Origin: Sipunculus nudus | Taxonomy: Eukaryota; Annelida; Sipuncula; Golfingiida; Sipunculidae | Direction: 5' to 3' | Length of the DNA: 64,000 bases | NCBI GenBank assembly: GCA_026874595.1 | Contig: CM049308.1 | Coordinates: forward strand, 40,038,527 to 40,102,526 | Part shown: positions 13,856 through 27,800 of the stretch, one piece after another | Layout: every line of letters begins with the position of its first letter | Numbering within the stretch: the first letter of the stretch is position 1 | The notes under the pieces: model-generated | What the model was told of the DNA's origin: nothing | The model's input: only the letters and a program-made list of their open reading frames with translations | Database searches by the model: none | Made by a program: the position numbers and the translations under genes

Positions 13856-14329
13856 CATATATATATTTGCAGCATGTTTCAACTGCTCACAGTAGCTATT
13901 GAAAACACATACATATGGTAAACAGATTGGAAATTTCCACATTTTGACATCAGTGATAGAGCATTCCTCAAGCAGATGACTTCCCTACTCCTACAGAGCT
14001 TTACAATGTCCCTAGTTTTGCTTTATAAGTATTAAAACATATATATGGAATGCTTTCTTTACTAACATGTGACAGTATGTCCCTCTTACATAGCTGTAGG
14101 TGTGCCTACTAAGATGGACCGAACCTGAGTACAAATAACATGGCCACTGAGTCAGGTAATCACAGCTACACGTTTACTACATTTAATCACAAAAAAATCT
14201 GAATCATAATATTTTTCATTAATTTTAGTTTATGCATAGTCTAATAAATCTGGCTAATTAAAATATAAACTGAATGCAGTTATGTAATTTGGGGGGCTTA
14301 TGGTTTATCACAAGTATTTTTGAATAAGA
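13241..14329. other. Unique AT-rich sequence with TA microsatellite
   Basis: No gene was recognised. A (TA)n microsatellite with occasional CATA interruptions occupies about 13801-13867, and a short (GT)n lies near 13500-13512. The small frames across the microsatellite are artefacts. Confidence 0.6.
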
Positions 14330-15229
14330 ACTAGAATACGGGTAGTCAACAAGCGACTACGTGTATCCACCTAAATCAGAGTGGAACGGGTGAAGTGAGG
14401 CATGGATTGAGTGGCAAGGGAAAATTGAGTGTTGCATATTAGCATGGATGTCTGCAGCCAAATTGTGTATGTAGGTTGCCCCCCATACCACAAAATCCAG
14501 AAAGCCATCCAAGTTGTATACATATGCAAAATTTAAGGCAGATAAGTCAAACCACTACATGTATATGAGTGATTTTAGCCCGTGGCAGACAAACAGATGG
14601 ACGCTGAGCAAAAATGGTTGCAGGTGACGCCACCAGTTTTGCATGTGATAGAGCTATGTGAGAATTATACACATGCAAAACTTTGGCCCAATCGGTCAAA
14701 CGGTTCCCAAGATATGAGCTTGGATGTCTGCTGCATAAACTAGAATGCAGGTGGCGCCACCTGTCATAAAATCAGAAAAGCTATCCAGGATGTTTACGCA
14801 TGCCGAATTTCAGGTGAATTTGTCTAGTCACTGCAGAGATATGAGTGATTTTATCCAAAGGCAGACGAACAGATGGACACTGTGCAAACATGGTTGCAGG
14901 TGGCACCACCATTTTTTGTGTATGTTATAAAGCTCTCCAAGGGCTACATTTATGTAAAAAAAAATTTCCTGATCGGTCAAACGGTTCCCGAGATATGTGG
15001 GGTTATGTGTGGAAACAGACGCACAAACGGACGCAGAGCGCAGAGGAAAGGTCAGAGGTCAAACAAAATCGGGGGGCAGCAGTTTACATATGACCCGAAC
15101 ATAATCCCGGGTTTTTGTAAAATTCCGCCCAGCGGTTACGGAGGAGTTCTCCAGACACCTACGCGGCGGCGGCCGTGGCGTGCAGCTGAAAACATAGTAT
15201 CCGCAAAACTCTGTTTTGGCGGATACAAA
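14330..15229 (+). mobile_element. Family 4 non-autonomous element, copy 1
   Basis: It begins ACTAGAATACGGG with the left word GTATCCACCTAAA shortly after, and ends in a hairpin of GTATCCGCAAAAC, a TCT loop and GTTTTGGCGGATAC followed by AAA. The core contains repeated 130-150-bp modules with GGTGGCGCCACC and GAGATATGAG-like blocks, the same as in the family 4 copies at 52602 and 53975. A CGG-rich stretch (CGGCGGCGGCC, about 15163) precedes the hairpin. There is no coding capacity. Confidence 0.75.
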
Positions 15230-15501
15230 TATCTGTTTCATTATTAGAAAAACAAGAAACGTGCAGATTTACGGAGACACATTTGTCCTAACATTGAAAT
15301 TCACAAGTACCTATCAAAAGAGCACAATTATGAGGTAACTTATATTACATCAGTAATTAGACATGCTTAAAAAGATTATTTACATTATGGTATCAAGATT
15401 AAATGTATTATTATATCACAGATATTAAATATAAAAAAAAGAAACAGTATGAGGTTTTTTTTCATTTTAACATTTGATAACTTGTACATTTAAAAACACA
15501 A

Positions 15502-18126
15502 CAAGGGACCTATGGGTCACGACGCTCAGCTGTTATATATGATAAAAAAATTTTATTTTGAAATGAGGCACATGCTGGTTTTGTGTGGTAATAAATATAA
15601 GCTGTATTATGAGTTGTTGTTGTTTAGCTTATGTATGATTTTGATAGTACCTTTGGAGACAGGGAAGAGGATTGATTTCATTTATTTTATTAACAAATGG
15701 AGTACTATTGTCACACAGATTTTGACTTGGCCATATAACTTATAAGCAGAACATATAATATAAGAGTTTAACTATTTATTAAAAAAAATACAAATATTGT
15801 CCCAAATATAATTTTTATTAAAAATAATAAGAGAATCATATGATTTTTTAAAATGAAATATAACTGATATGATTATTAAAATACTATTAAAGAATATATT
15901 CATGAATGCATTCATGAATACATTTTGAAAGTATTTGCACGAGTATTCATATATTTTCATTTTTACCTGAATTCCCATTCTTTATGCAAGAAATTTTATA
16001 ATGGAGTACAAAATCATATTCGTATTTAAATACAATTACAAAGTATTTGCACCATGTCTGGAATTTATTCAGTTTTCACCAAACAATGATGTTGAGAATC
16101 CAGAATATAAAAAATTCACACATTTAAATAATGATCATAAGTACCTGGTTTTATGGCTTTTATTTATATTAAAAAATACACTGTAAAAAATTCATTTTGG
16201 ACTAATTTCACATCAATGTACACACTAGACACAGCAGGAATCTAGATTAATATTATGAACTGCATCTTTGTCTAATTTCCTTCATATGATCCCTAATGAT
16301 TAGTAATGAATAATATGATTCACTTCTTTATCATTAAAATTGAACTGAAAAATGCCATAGGTGACTGCATGGTGTTATTTGGAATATATGACATTCTACC
16401 CATCGATACAAGATTCTTATATCATCAGTAACTGCAAGTTAATTTCCTGTTATTATAAACTAACAAATTCCTTTTCTATTTTTCTTTAATTTGTTATTAA
16501 AAACCAATAAAAGTTTATTAATTTATTGTTTTTTGTTATGTTCTTGGTTAAAACTACTAGATGAGTTGGGTTGGACACCTGGATCAACTGTGGCTTGCCA
16601 TAAGCTGCCTGGATTCCATGTATGCCTCGCCTCAAGCGTGCATAATTTGATGAAAGGTCAACAAGGTCAACATACAGGTGACTCAAGAGGGGCTGGAGAG
16701 AGCCAAAGTCTGACAGGGTCTCATAAAAAACATTAATAAAAGCTACAATTTTTGGCCAATTTCTTTCAGCTTTCTAAACTAAAAAGCTGAAATGCTTATG
16801 TGTGTATGATATGAAAATTATATCAACAGTGCTCACGGGAAACAAACGTGCCATGGTCACAGTTGGGCAAAATTTAAGGTACTAATTTTATATTTATACT
16901 AAATAAAATTTGAAAAATTCAGAACTAATTTTGGGTATTCAATTGAATCTTGATTAAATAATGTTACATCCCTGACAAAAAAATCTCTAGCTTCAGCAAT
17001 GCTCTTGTTAAGGGAGTAAATATATTTCTTGATTTTTTACAAAGTGCATTATGTTTGGGCCCATAACTTAAAACAATTACACAATACTGACATCATTCTG
17101 GCATGTGCATAGAGAATGAAAAATATGTATATTATTTATGATTAAAGTCAGATCAGTGGTTTTGATATTAGGCAGTCTTGAAGTGTAACAATGGGGTTTT
17201 AATGGAAAAATGAAGTTTTTCATTAATATCTCGAATGTCCTAGTGACCAAATTCTTGGCATGGTAGGGCATTTTGGAGACATCTAACTGTATGCCGAATT
17301 TAAGGAACTTAGAGCTGAAGCTGGGGAGCTGAGCTCTTGCAAACTGCATAACACTAGCTTGATGTAAACAATATGTTACATGGTGCTTAAAAACTTGATT
17401 AAAATCTACAGTTTTTGATCAACTGGTTTCAAATTTTTGGTGTTTACAGTTGAAATGCTAACAAAAACATGCTGTGAATATTAAATCCACAGTACTTACA
17501 GGAAAAAAACGTGCCATGGTCAAAGTTGGGCAAAATTTAAGGTACTAATTTTTTATTTTTATTAATATTTTAAAAAATTTAAAAGATTTTCATCTAATTT
17601 TGGGTATACAATTTAATTTTGATTAATTAAAGTTATATTACTGGAAAAAAGGTCCATAGCATTAACATTTTTTGTGTTAAGTGATCAAATATCTTTTCTG
17701 ATTTTTTACAAAATGCATTATGTTTGGGCCCATAACTTTTTAAAATTAAATAATACAGACATAATTTCTGGCATGTACATAGGAACTATATAGAGGAATA
17801 TTTATGGTAAATATGAGGTAAAACAGATGAGTGGTTTTGATATTAGATAGTCCTGAAGTGTGAAAATAGGTTTTTAATAAAAAATTGAGGTTTTTCCTTA
17901 ATTACTCAAAGGAACAAAGTTGCAAACACCCAGTTTTCGGCTTGGTAGGAGATCTTGGGGACATCTAACATTATGCCGAATTTTGGATTCCTAGGTCTTA
18001 CGGTTTCAAAACGTGCCACATCTACGGACGGACGGACGGACGGACGGACGGACGGACGGACGGACGGACGACGGACAATGGACCACGACTATAGCTCAGA
18101 TGACTTATAGTCAGCTGAGCTAAAAA
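15502..18126 (+). mobile_element. Helentron/pearl-like element, family 1a, copy 2
   Basis: A full-length 2625-bp element. The left end is CAAGGGACCTATGGGTC then GCTCAGCTG. The right end is a long ACGG microsatellite, the terminal hairpin (arms 18094-18105 and 18109-18120, loop TAT) and TAAAAA, followed by T. It is closely similar to the copy at 41212-43837. Two diverged internal blocks of about 670 bp share GTGCCATGGTCA (near 16848 and 17512). It lies outside the host gene, just 3' of its stop codon. Confidence 0.85.
18024..18075. repeat. (ACGG)n microsatellite
   Basis: About a dozen ACGG units near the right end of the family 1a element. The homologous sites in the other copies (7821-7852, 43736-43788, 20937-20955) have different lengths, so the tract is length-variable between copies. 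Confidence 0.9.
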
Positions 18127-18670
18127 TATATCACAAGCAAGACAGTTCGGTCAACTTTTATGTGCTCCCTGTTTCACACCCCCTCTTAAGAGCACTCTGC
18201 AATCAGAACAAGATTAATCAACACAGGAGTCACACTTTTGGTGAACTTGGTGGCATTAATTACTAAATTATTTCAAACCATCATTCTCCAGGCCCCAAAG
18301 TTTCGTGTCATTCCCAGAGGAGCCCCTACTGTTACAGAAACATTTTGCTCAGTGGAAAATATTGGGCCGATCCTGGATTGGAACCCATGTGGGTGGTGCA
18401 TATGTCCAGCGTTCCAACGTTTTCCTAGAAAAGCAAGCTTCACCAGCGAGACAGTTGGTCCGCTTTTATGTGCACCTCATAACAATGCATATATATGTAT
18501 ATATGGAGACATAATCGACAAGCTCTAATCAATCAACATATGAACATATACATGAACAATTTCAATTACAAACTTAACACCAAACAAATTAAAGTGTTGC
18601 TCATATTCTGGATGTGAGTATAAGAGACTCCTCTAATCACAGTAACCAGTGCTGTTGTTGTATGCTACCT
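18127..18670. other. Probable 3' untranslated and flanking region of the host gene
   Basis: No repeat match or independent gene was seen. The position immediately after the stop codon makes it the likely 3' untranslated region. No convincing AATAAA on the minus strand was identified. Confidence 0.4.
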
Positions 18671-18823
18671 CTAGTCATGGTAACCATAGTACTGTTCTTG
18701 TATGCTAGCTGTTGTTCCTCTCCGATCCTCAAGTACATCTTCCCGGTTCGATGTGGATCTCATCTGGGCAATTCTGAACCTCTTCATCTTCCTCATGTTG
18801 GATACATTTGCATCTGTCCTGAC
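18671..18823 (-). CDS. Host gene exon: last coding exon
   Basis: A 153-nt terminal exon with acceptor TTTGCTTGTTTACCAG. It encodes 50 residues: [20 protein letters not shown], then a polar stretch and QEQYYGYHD, followed by TAG at 18671-18673. The lysine/arginine-rich start suggests a basic helix. I could not place a polyadenylation site with confidence. The 3' untranslated region should lie below 18671, before the element ending at 18126. Confidence 0.87.
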   Translation of the reverse strand, partial: VRTDANVSNMRKMKRFRIAQMRSTSNREDVLEDRRGTTASIQEQYYGYHD

Positions 18824-21800
18824 CTGGTAAACAAGCAAAAACAAGATGTATGAGACTGTAGGTACTCCTTCTGACATCTAGGGAGTTGTTTTGTAACCCC
18901 CTGAGTTCCAGAAGCTGTTTTTTTATCTATTATCTTCAAAAAGGACTAAAATATTGCACAGACCTACCATATGTAATATGTTAGAAGTGAAATGTGCTAC
19001 AGTGTTAATCATCATACATGAAGACATATTTACAGACATCCTCCTAAAACACAAACAAGGGACCCATGGGTCACGGCGCTCAGCTGAAGTTTGAAATTTT
19101 TGCAAATGCAAAATATTCTACTGTAATGTTTTTCATTTATATAAGAATATGAGAAGCTAAGAGGAAAGGGGCCCTCCTACTTGGTTATAGTAAAGTTCTA
19201 AATATATGACTGCAAACTAATACTCTGACAAGACTGTCATGAAGAAAAACAGTAAAAGTTTTGAGATAATGTGATGCATATGAAATTTACAGATGGACAG
19301 GCAAGTGGACAGAATGGACTGATACCTTTATTTCACTTTCAAGGTAATAATGCATTTAAGTTTATATATAAGCCAATTTTTTAGCATATCCACTTTTTCC
19401 ATTAAAAGTTTTATCTGAATCATTTTTTTTTATTTACAAGTTTTATGAATTTTTAATAAAAAAAAACTGAAAATATGTTAAATATTAGAATTGTTGCAAA
19501 AGTTGCAATCATTATATATCCAGAGTAAAAAAACTGAAAATATAAGTTAAAATATTAGAATTGTTGCAAAAGTTATTATATATCCAGAGTGTAGCTCATA
19601 TTGGGTTATATTATGCATACACATATATTTTATTATTTTTAAATCACAAATGTTTAAGCTGAATTTAAAAGAAAATAATGCCATAACATAGCATCTACAA
19701 GATTATTCCTTGAATCACTATTAAAAAGTTTTGCACATTGGAGAATTCAGTACATGCTTAATTTTATTCACCAAAATAAAATAAAAGATTCAGTAAATTT
19801 GATAAAATAAAACATCTTTTCAAATAAAGTATACACACTGTTGGTTAAATGAGGGACAAACAATATCATTGTGCTAATTACTATGTCAGCTTTAATTTAT
19901 TACTGGAATTAATAGTCAATTTCACACCTGGTGAAGATTTTACTCTTCTGAAGTGAGGAATTACTTATCTGATGAACATCCACACTTTCATAGCATTACA
20001 CCACTTTGTGGACACAATTAAATGTGCACTTTAATCATTGTAACCCTGGTGGTACAATACAAAATCTAAAATGTAGCATAGCCTAGAATAAGAATGAATC
20101 AAATACAGAAAATAATAACATTCATCTAGTTTATGCACCATCTGGGGGGGGGGGGGGGGGGGGGAGTGCAGTGCAGTGGGAAGCCTGCTGGTAGTGGCAA
20201 AGCTGAGTCAAGGCAAGCTGCCTGGGGTGGGTTACATAATGCAAGTGAAGGCTGTACTACTAGGTGGGCTAGATGTAAACAACACTTGACATGGTGTATG
20301 AAAACTTAAATAAAATCTACTCTTTCCAATCAATTCCTTAGAAATTTCAGATTTTAAAAGATTAAATCCTTATGTATATATGCTGTGAAAATTAAATCAA
20401 CAGTGCTTACAGGGAAAAAACGTGCCATTGCCAAAGTTGGACAAAATTTAAGGTATTGATTTTTTATTTATGCTAATAACTTATAAAATTTGCAAAATTC
20501 AGATCTTATTTTGGGTAAACAATTGAATCTTGATTAAATAAAGTTATATTCCTGAAAAAAAGTCTCTAGCTTCAGCAATTCTCATGTTAGGTGAGAAAAT
20601 ATACTTCCTGATTTTTTAAAAATAGCATTATATTTTGGCCCACAACTTCAAAATAATACCCAACACTGATCTTATTTTTGGTATGTTCATAAAAAATGTA
20701 TGGAAGAATATGAATACTAAATATGATCAAAAACAGATCAGTGGTTTTGATATTAGGCAGCCTTGAAGTGTAACAATGACTTTTTTATGGAAAATGGAGG
20801 TTTTTCCTTAATATCTCGAAGGAACGAAGCCTTATTGACCAAATTTTTTCGGTATGGTAGGAGATTTTGGGGACATCTAATGGTATGCAAAATTTTGGAA
20901 TCGTAGGTCCAACGGTTTAAAAACGTGCCCTGTTAACGGACGGACGGATGACGGACAATGGACCACGACTATAGCTCAGTTGACTTATAGTCAGCTGAGC
21001 TAAAAATGATTAATGTTTACAATAAAACAATATCCAACTTTACTTTTTACTGAAAACATTTCCAAACATTCCCTTTTTCCAGTCAAACACCAGAGTATTG
21101 CCTGTGTAGATGTTCTTGTCTTGAATGTAGATGTAGATATCCATAAACCAAAAATTGCTAACAATTATATTCTCTTTCCATGAATTCAATTACCCAACGA
21201 TATGCTTCTTGTACTAAAACCACAAAATTTTAAGCCGAAGATCAATATTAGGGTCTAAATGTGTTGAAGGTGGACTCTCTTTTAAAAAAATATTTTCCTT
21301 TTTTATTTTCTTATGTCAGTGTTTGCACTAGAACTCATGTGTGTCAGATTTTCAAAAACTAACCTTTGGCCACAATATTAGTCATCGGTGACAGATTTGC
21401 ATTTCATAATTATTTTTACCTTGTCCTCATTTCCACTTTTTTACACTCTATAGCAGGGTCCCCATTATCAATCACTGTATTTGTGTTAGACTGTACCATC
21501 AAGATTCATTGTATGTACAGTTGTTTCTTTATTTAATAAAAAATTGTTAATGTTCAAGTCTTCGTCTTGGTGCTTTTTGTGAGAACATGTGTAGGTCAAG
21601 CTCACTTCAGCACATCTGTGCTTATTACTTTAAAGAACCTGTAAAACTAAAATAAATTATACTTAACAGCCATGAATTCAACAAAATTCTTCAAGGCCTT
21701 ACCTCTTGACAGTTATTCAGATCTTCGAGGAAGTCTGACACAGTAACACGAGTATTGTATGCCTCCTCATACTGACTGACGGTGTGGTTAGATGTTGATG

Positions 21801-24800
21801 CTGCATGATTCACAGTCAGTCTGGAAAATACAGATAATCTTATCAAAATACATGACAGTGATCTGGTTGGGGACAGGGGGAACAATCCTCCGACATTTTC
21901 TACCAGGGGAATGAGACATTCCCCAGAAATTTGCATCTGTAAAAATATGAGTTATTAACAAAAATGTGTTAAAAAGTCTCTATCATATCAATGCACTGAA
22001 GGGTTTCAGAAATTACAAAAATACACAATAAATAACATGTCATACTTGCTACCAGTAAGCAATTAAGCACACACATTAAAAAGTCCATGAAGGTTTTTAT
22101 GGATTAGAATCAAATCTTAAGTTTTACTATGAAATATTGTTTGTAATATTTAGAAAACATGTTTGTTTTTGTGTATATAAGGGTAAATACAGCATACACT
22201 TTCAGCTGGAAAGATCCCTGCCCCTTCCCCAGCCCCCTTCCCCATAACATGCACACACACACACACACACACACAAATATATAGTTCTGTATTGAAAACA
22301 ATGTGCAGTGTACTGCAATTTGCAGCCAAATATCTGGTTAACAAACATAAAGAAAAAATGAAAATCAATTTAAATAGGAATAATGCCTGCCACCATATGT
22401 AGGTGATATGGGGTAAATATTTGCATATTGGTGTGTATAAAGATTGTATATGACATGACCTATATACGTTCTTCATTGGAGATCAATTTTCCAAATGGAA
22501 TATGCTTAAGCTTGAAGTATATCTATACTAGAGAACTGGTTCCCCATTTGACTGTGATTATAGGGCCACAATACATACCAGACAATAGCTATGCTACTTC
22601 TAGCAATGGCACTGCCAGTTAATTTGCATTTTACCTCTAGTCTGTGGACTCTTTATCTTGGTGCTCTCCCAGTCAGAAGTATTTGATCACTCCCTAAACT
22701 GAAATGTTACTACAGCTCACTGCAACTTATCCAAAATTCATTTAAATTAAGAAGCAAATAACTGGAGGGGAGCATGCAAGAACCACTTTTTAAGCATCTC
22801 AACCTTTTGTTAAGGCTTTGAAATCAATTTGCCACCTGGACCCCCTTTTATTGAGGACCTTTTTAAAGTTTTCTCATAATTTTCCCTGGATCAGGCGCTT
22901 CCTTTTCCAAAATATGTCATCCCCATCAATGTTGGAGAACTGGACCCCAGACTTAGAATTGAGTCTTGACTGGAGTCCACTTTTTTTAGGGACTCAGCCT
23001 TGAGGATCCTGTACTCAGTCTTGTACTTTGACTTGAAAGTAAGGACTATAGAAATCAGGCCGCGTCTATATTGAGCCAAGCAGGAGGAAAGCTCTGTCAA
23101 AAGACATTTTTATACATGTCTGAACTACTTACAGAATATTACAAGAAAGACTGTGCATACCAATTAAACTTCAGCTGAATCATGAGATAAATGTAATTAA
23201 AACTTAACATTAAAAGGCATGTGTAAACTAATTTAAAAATATGTTAAAAAAAAAAAAAAGATTTTTATTGGACTCAGCCTCAGACTTTGGTTCCTGATGA
23301 CATGGAGTCAAAGAAGGTGGACTTGAAGTTGGACTGGAACCTCAAGGAATCGGGCTTGGCTTCGACTCGAGTGGCCTGAACTTGGATGGTGTGAACTCAA
23401 CAACATCACTGTCTATCATATATTATTTTTACACAGGATTCTGCACAGACTACAAACAATAACCAATACAATGTCTAAAACAGTATCCAAATTGATGACT
23501 ACTTCCAGTATTTATCAAAGATTTCATGAAAAGTCTTTCCAACATGTTCAGACTTCCTGAATCAATTCCAAATGTCTCACACTGTTTTGTACAATTATAT
23601 ACTGTTTAGACACTGATTTACAGTTCAGTTCAGCTTACTGTATTTTTTCCTTGCTTTGTGTCAAATTATAAATATGATGTTCCTACTCTTACATCCTTGT
23701 ATTATCATATATCAATTTTTATCAAATTTACTAGGCATGCATGACTACACCTGTCATGTGCTTGTATTGACTATTAAATGACTAATGGAGACAATGATGT
23801 GATTCATAAGAAAACTTTCTCCATTTCATGTTTTAGTCATATGAAGCTCTGTTATGAGTATCAGACATATTATGCTAGCTGTTAATAATGGTCAAATGAA
23901 AAGGTAGTGATTAAAAACTGAACTTGCTTTGTGGAAAATCCTTGAAAAAATACAGCATTTCCACCAAAATTTAACAAGTGGCCCAATGATCAGGGTGCTC
24001 AACTGAATCTGAAATGTACAAGTAATTAAAGGCACCATCGTGTTTAATATTTAAACAAGGCCTACAGGCCTAGTGCGAACCTGTGCATTAGGAAATACAC
24101 CAGGTATAATGCTTCAATGCTGGACCATCACTTCTCATGTACATGAACAATGCAAGTACTAAACATTTTGAATAAGAAACAATTACACAAACATCACTGC
24201 TGAAATTCTGGCATGGGTGCACATACACAACACAAGAATGATTGTAGCTAGCACCACCAGTCTTGTATACAACAAAGCTATCAGAGATATATACATATGC
24301 CCAATTTCAGGCTGATATATCAAATTCCTCTGTAGAAATAAGCAGGCACATACACTGTGCAAAAGTCATTGTAGGTGGCGACACCTGTCTTGTGAACGAG
24401 AAAGCCATCAAGGACACATAGACTGGTCAAAATATCAGGCCAATACATCAAACTTGCCTTGAGTCTGATGCATGGGGCTGACCAGGCTTAGGTGAGAAAG
24501 GCAGTTGTCCCGAGTGAACTGTGACAAATTTGCTAGCTGGCTCAGGCTACTGCACTAAGTGAACTCATGACCTGCACCTGGCTAGACTGAGTGAACTTTC
24601 GACCTGTACCTGGCTGCACTGAGTATACTCTTGACCTGTTGCATAATCTGACACAGTTGGTAGTCCACATGCAGCCCTGAGGGGCATGACAGCCATGAGG
24701 TGATCACATGGTGGCCATGAGGTGTTCACATGTCACCCATGAGGTGATCACATGCCTTGTGCTTGGCTGCACTGACTGAACTCTTGACCTATATCTAAAT

Positions 24801-27800
24801 GCACTGAATGAACTCTGGACCTGTTGCCAAATCTGAAACAGTTAGCAGTTTCTCAACCTATTTAAAAATACACACAACCTTGGTCTGTTGGTCAATCTGT
24901 TTACACATACTGAAAGACTTTGGCTAAAATGCTTGTTTTCAAGCTGACATATTCATAAACTTATTATCAAAATATCTAAAATAACAAAAGATGCAGTTCT
25001 TACATTGTTAAAGGTCCAATAATTCTGCCAAAAATCATTCAAGTAAACTTGAACAAAGGCCACCTAAGAATAATTTTTTTGCAATGTTACAGAAGTTATA
25101 ATTGAAACAATAATTTTGTAGAAGAACAGTTTTGCAGTCCTCAGTTTGAAATAGACATAATAATGGCCATAAGACCAACTTAAGCTTTTCTGATATGATT
25201 GAAAGAACCATGTCCTAGGATAATTCTTTTGAAAAATTGAACGATTCAACTAGAGTTTCATCATAAACATTTTACGCTGAAAGAGGCTAAAATTACGAGG
25301 TTTTTGCTAATAAAAAACAGGTCAATGTAGATGGCACCACAAAATCTGCAACTTCAAATATGAGTCATGTGACCAACATTTGCACAATACTTGGTAATGC
25401 TATCTTCTGTCATTTCTGAGATTACTATGTCAGTATGCTTTATTGGCCAAATGACTGTTCAAATTTGTGTAACACCACTTAAATTCATCAAATGCAAACC
25501 ATTTGAACAAACTTGAAAGGGCTTGCCTCTGGGATCATTTTTGTAAAATATTGAACAATTTGGCTGGACCGTTTTGTTTACAAGAAGAAGACTTTTAAAG
25601 GTTTTTCAGCTTTTTCCCTATAAAATCTAAGTAAATGCATATAGCAAAAAAATAAGCTGAATCCCACAACATTTGATAGGTAGCTCCTGCTATTCCTGAG
25701 AAATTATGGGTTAATGATGACCAATGACCCCTGTACAAAAAAAGGTCAATGCAGGTGGCGCCACCAATACCTGAATTTCATATATGACTCATGTGACCAA
25801 CACTGGCATAAAATTTGGTGATGATAGCTCCAGCTGTTTCCAAGATTGCTATTTTAGTATGCTTTTTTGGACAGTTAGCTAAGTTTAACTTCCTGTAACT
25901 CGGCCAAAATTCACCAAACTTGAACTATTCAAACAAACTTGAGAGAGATGGTATAAAAGATTATTTCTGTGAAATATTGAACAATTTGGCTTGACTGTTT
26001 CGGAGGAGAAGATTTTAAAAGGTTTTTTACCTTTTTCTCTATAAAATCTAAGAAAATGCAGAATTTTTCAGATGGCTAATTTTTGGCATTAAATTTCATG
26101 ATACTAGCAATAGTTGTTTTCGAAAAAGTATGGGTTAACAACGACAACAGATGATGCCAAACCATCGCATTAGCTCACAGGTTCGCTAAAAATTACTACA
26201 GATGCATATTAAATGCAACATTATATTATAAAGATACATCTCACTGATGGCAAAATCTTGAATAAAGTTGAGTATGGATACCAATTATTTATAATCCATG
26301 TACAGCCATCTTTATATACCCATAGAGAGCTGTATACCTGTGATTGTAAACACAGCATTTATTTAGCATTAATCTACATTTTCTAAAAGCTTTTAAAAAA
26401 CATTCTTGTCAATATTAACCATAGATAACCTGTAATCTAAATATCTAGAGGCATTATGTAATGGATGCTGATAAACTGGTGCCAGGCTAGATGTATCTGC
26501 TTCACACAGCTAACATATATAGTAAAATGACTCACTTCAATCTTTATAATTCAGCCAAAATTCATTCTTTGGAACCATAAAAGACAATTATTATAAGAAT
26601 TATTCAGGGGATCATTCCTGTAAGATATTAAACAAATTGGCCTCAGTGGCGTCAGTCAAAAAAAGTTTTGCAGGTTTATAACTCATATGGGAAAATACAG
26701 CAAAATGGCTAAGTTAAGCTTCCCATAACTCAGCCAAAATTTACTGAACCAAAACCATTTGAACAAACTTGAATTATCAACATCTAATGATAATTTATGC
26801 GTTAGATTTAAGAATTTGGCCCAGTGGTTTTTGAGAAGAAGTTTGTTGTAGCCACTGAGCTAAAATGGGCTGTTATGGCATATGACTAAATTCAGCTTCC
26901 CATAACTCAGCCAAAAGTCACTGAACTGAGACCATTTGAACAAACTTCAGAAAGCACTACCTTAGGATCATTTCTGTGGGATATTAAACAATTTGGCCAT
27001 ATGGTTTCAGAGAAGAAGTTTTCTGTAGCAGTCAGTATGATACGGGCACTGATGACCCCGTACAAAAAAGGCCGGTGCAGGTGGCATCACCAATACCTCA
27101 ATTTCAGATATGACTCATGTGACCAACATTGGCATAAAATTTGGTGATGATAGCTCCAGCCATTTCTGAGATTGTAATTTTTGTATGCTTTTTTCGACAG
27201 ATGACTAAGTTCAACTTCCTGTAACTTGGCCAAAAATCACCGAACTTAAACCATTCGAACAAACTTGAGAGAGATTGTTCCAGGAATCATTTCTGTGAAA
27301 TATTGGACAATTTGGCTGAACATTTTGGAGAAGACGAATTTTAAAGCTTTTTTAGTTTTTTCCCTATAAAACCTAAGAAAATGCAATAAGCCAAAAAATA
27401 AGCAAAATCCAATAGAGTTTTTTTGAAGACTAATTTTTTGCATAAAATTTCATGATGCTAACTCTTTCCGTTTTCAAGATAGTATAGGTTAACGTACAGG
27501 TAACGGCCGACAGACAACGGACGACGCCACACCATGGCATAAGCTCACAGGTTCACTAAAAAGTGTACAGAAATCATGAGTCAACAACCTCCCCACCTCC
27601 TTCCCTTTTTCAGCTGCCACAACCTATACAACCTTGTCTTTATGTGGCAGCAGGAATAAAGCATACGACTGATACGACTTAATTATTTATAGAAAAGATG
27701 TAGTAAAAGGCAATTCTCAAACCAGAAGTTAATTTGTTACTTACAATGAGCTGAGCAAGATTTCTCAGCACAGATACTGGGACAACAGCTGATGTAACAA

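Noticed and set aside
18087-18120. A pseudoknot formed by GACTATA/TATAGTC interlocked with GCTCAG/CTGAGC at the family 1a right end
   Set aside because: The outer pair GACTATA/TATAGTC is lost in family 1b copies, whereas the simple nested hairpin is kept in all, so the hairpin is the better-supported structure.
27745-27788. Treating the 44-nt segment as a constitutive coding exon
   Set aside because: Including it breaks the frame and gives an immediate stop, while skipping it gives a clean join of the neighbouring exons.
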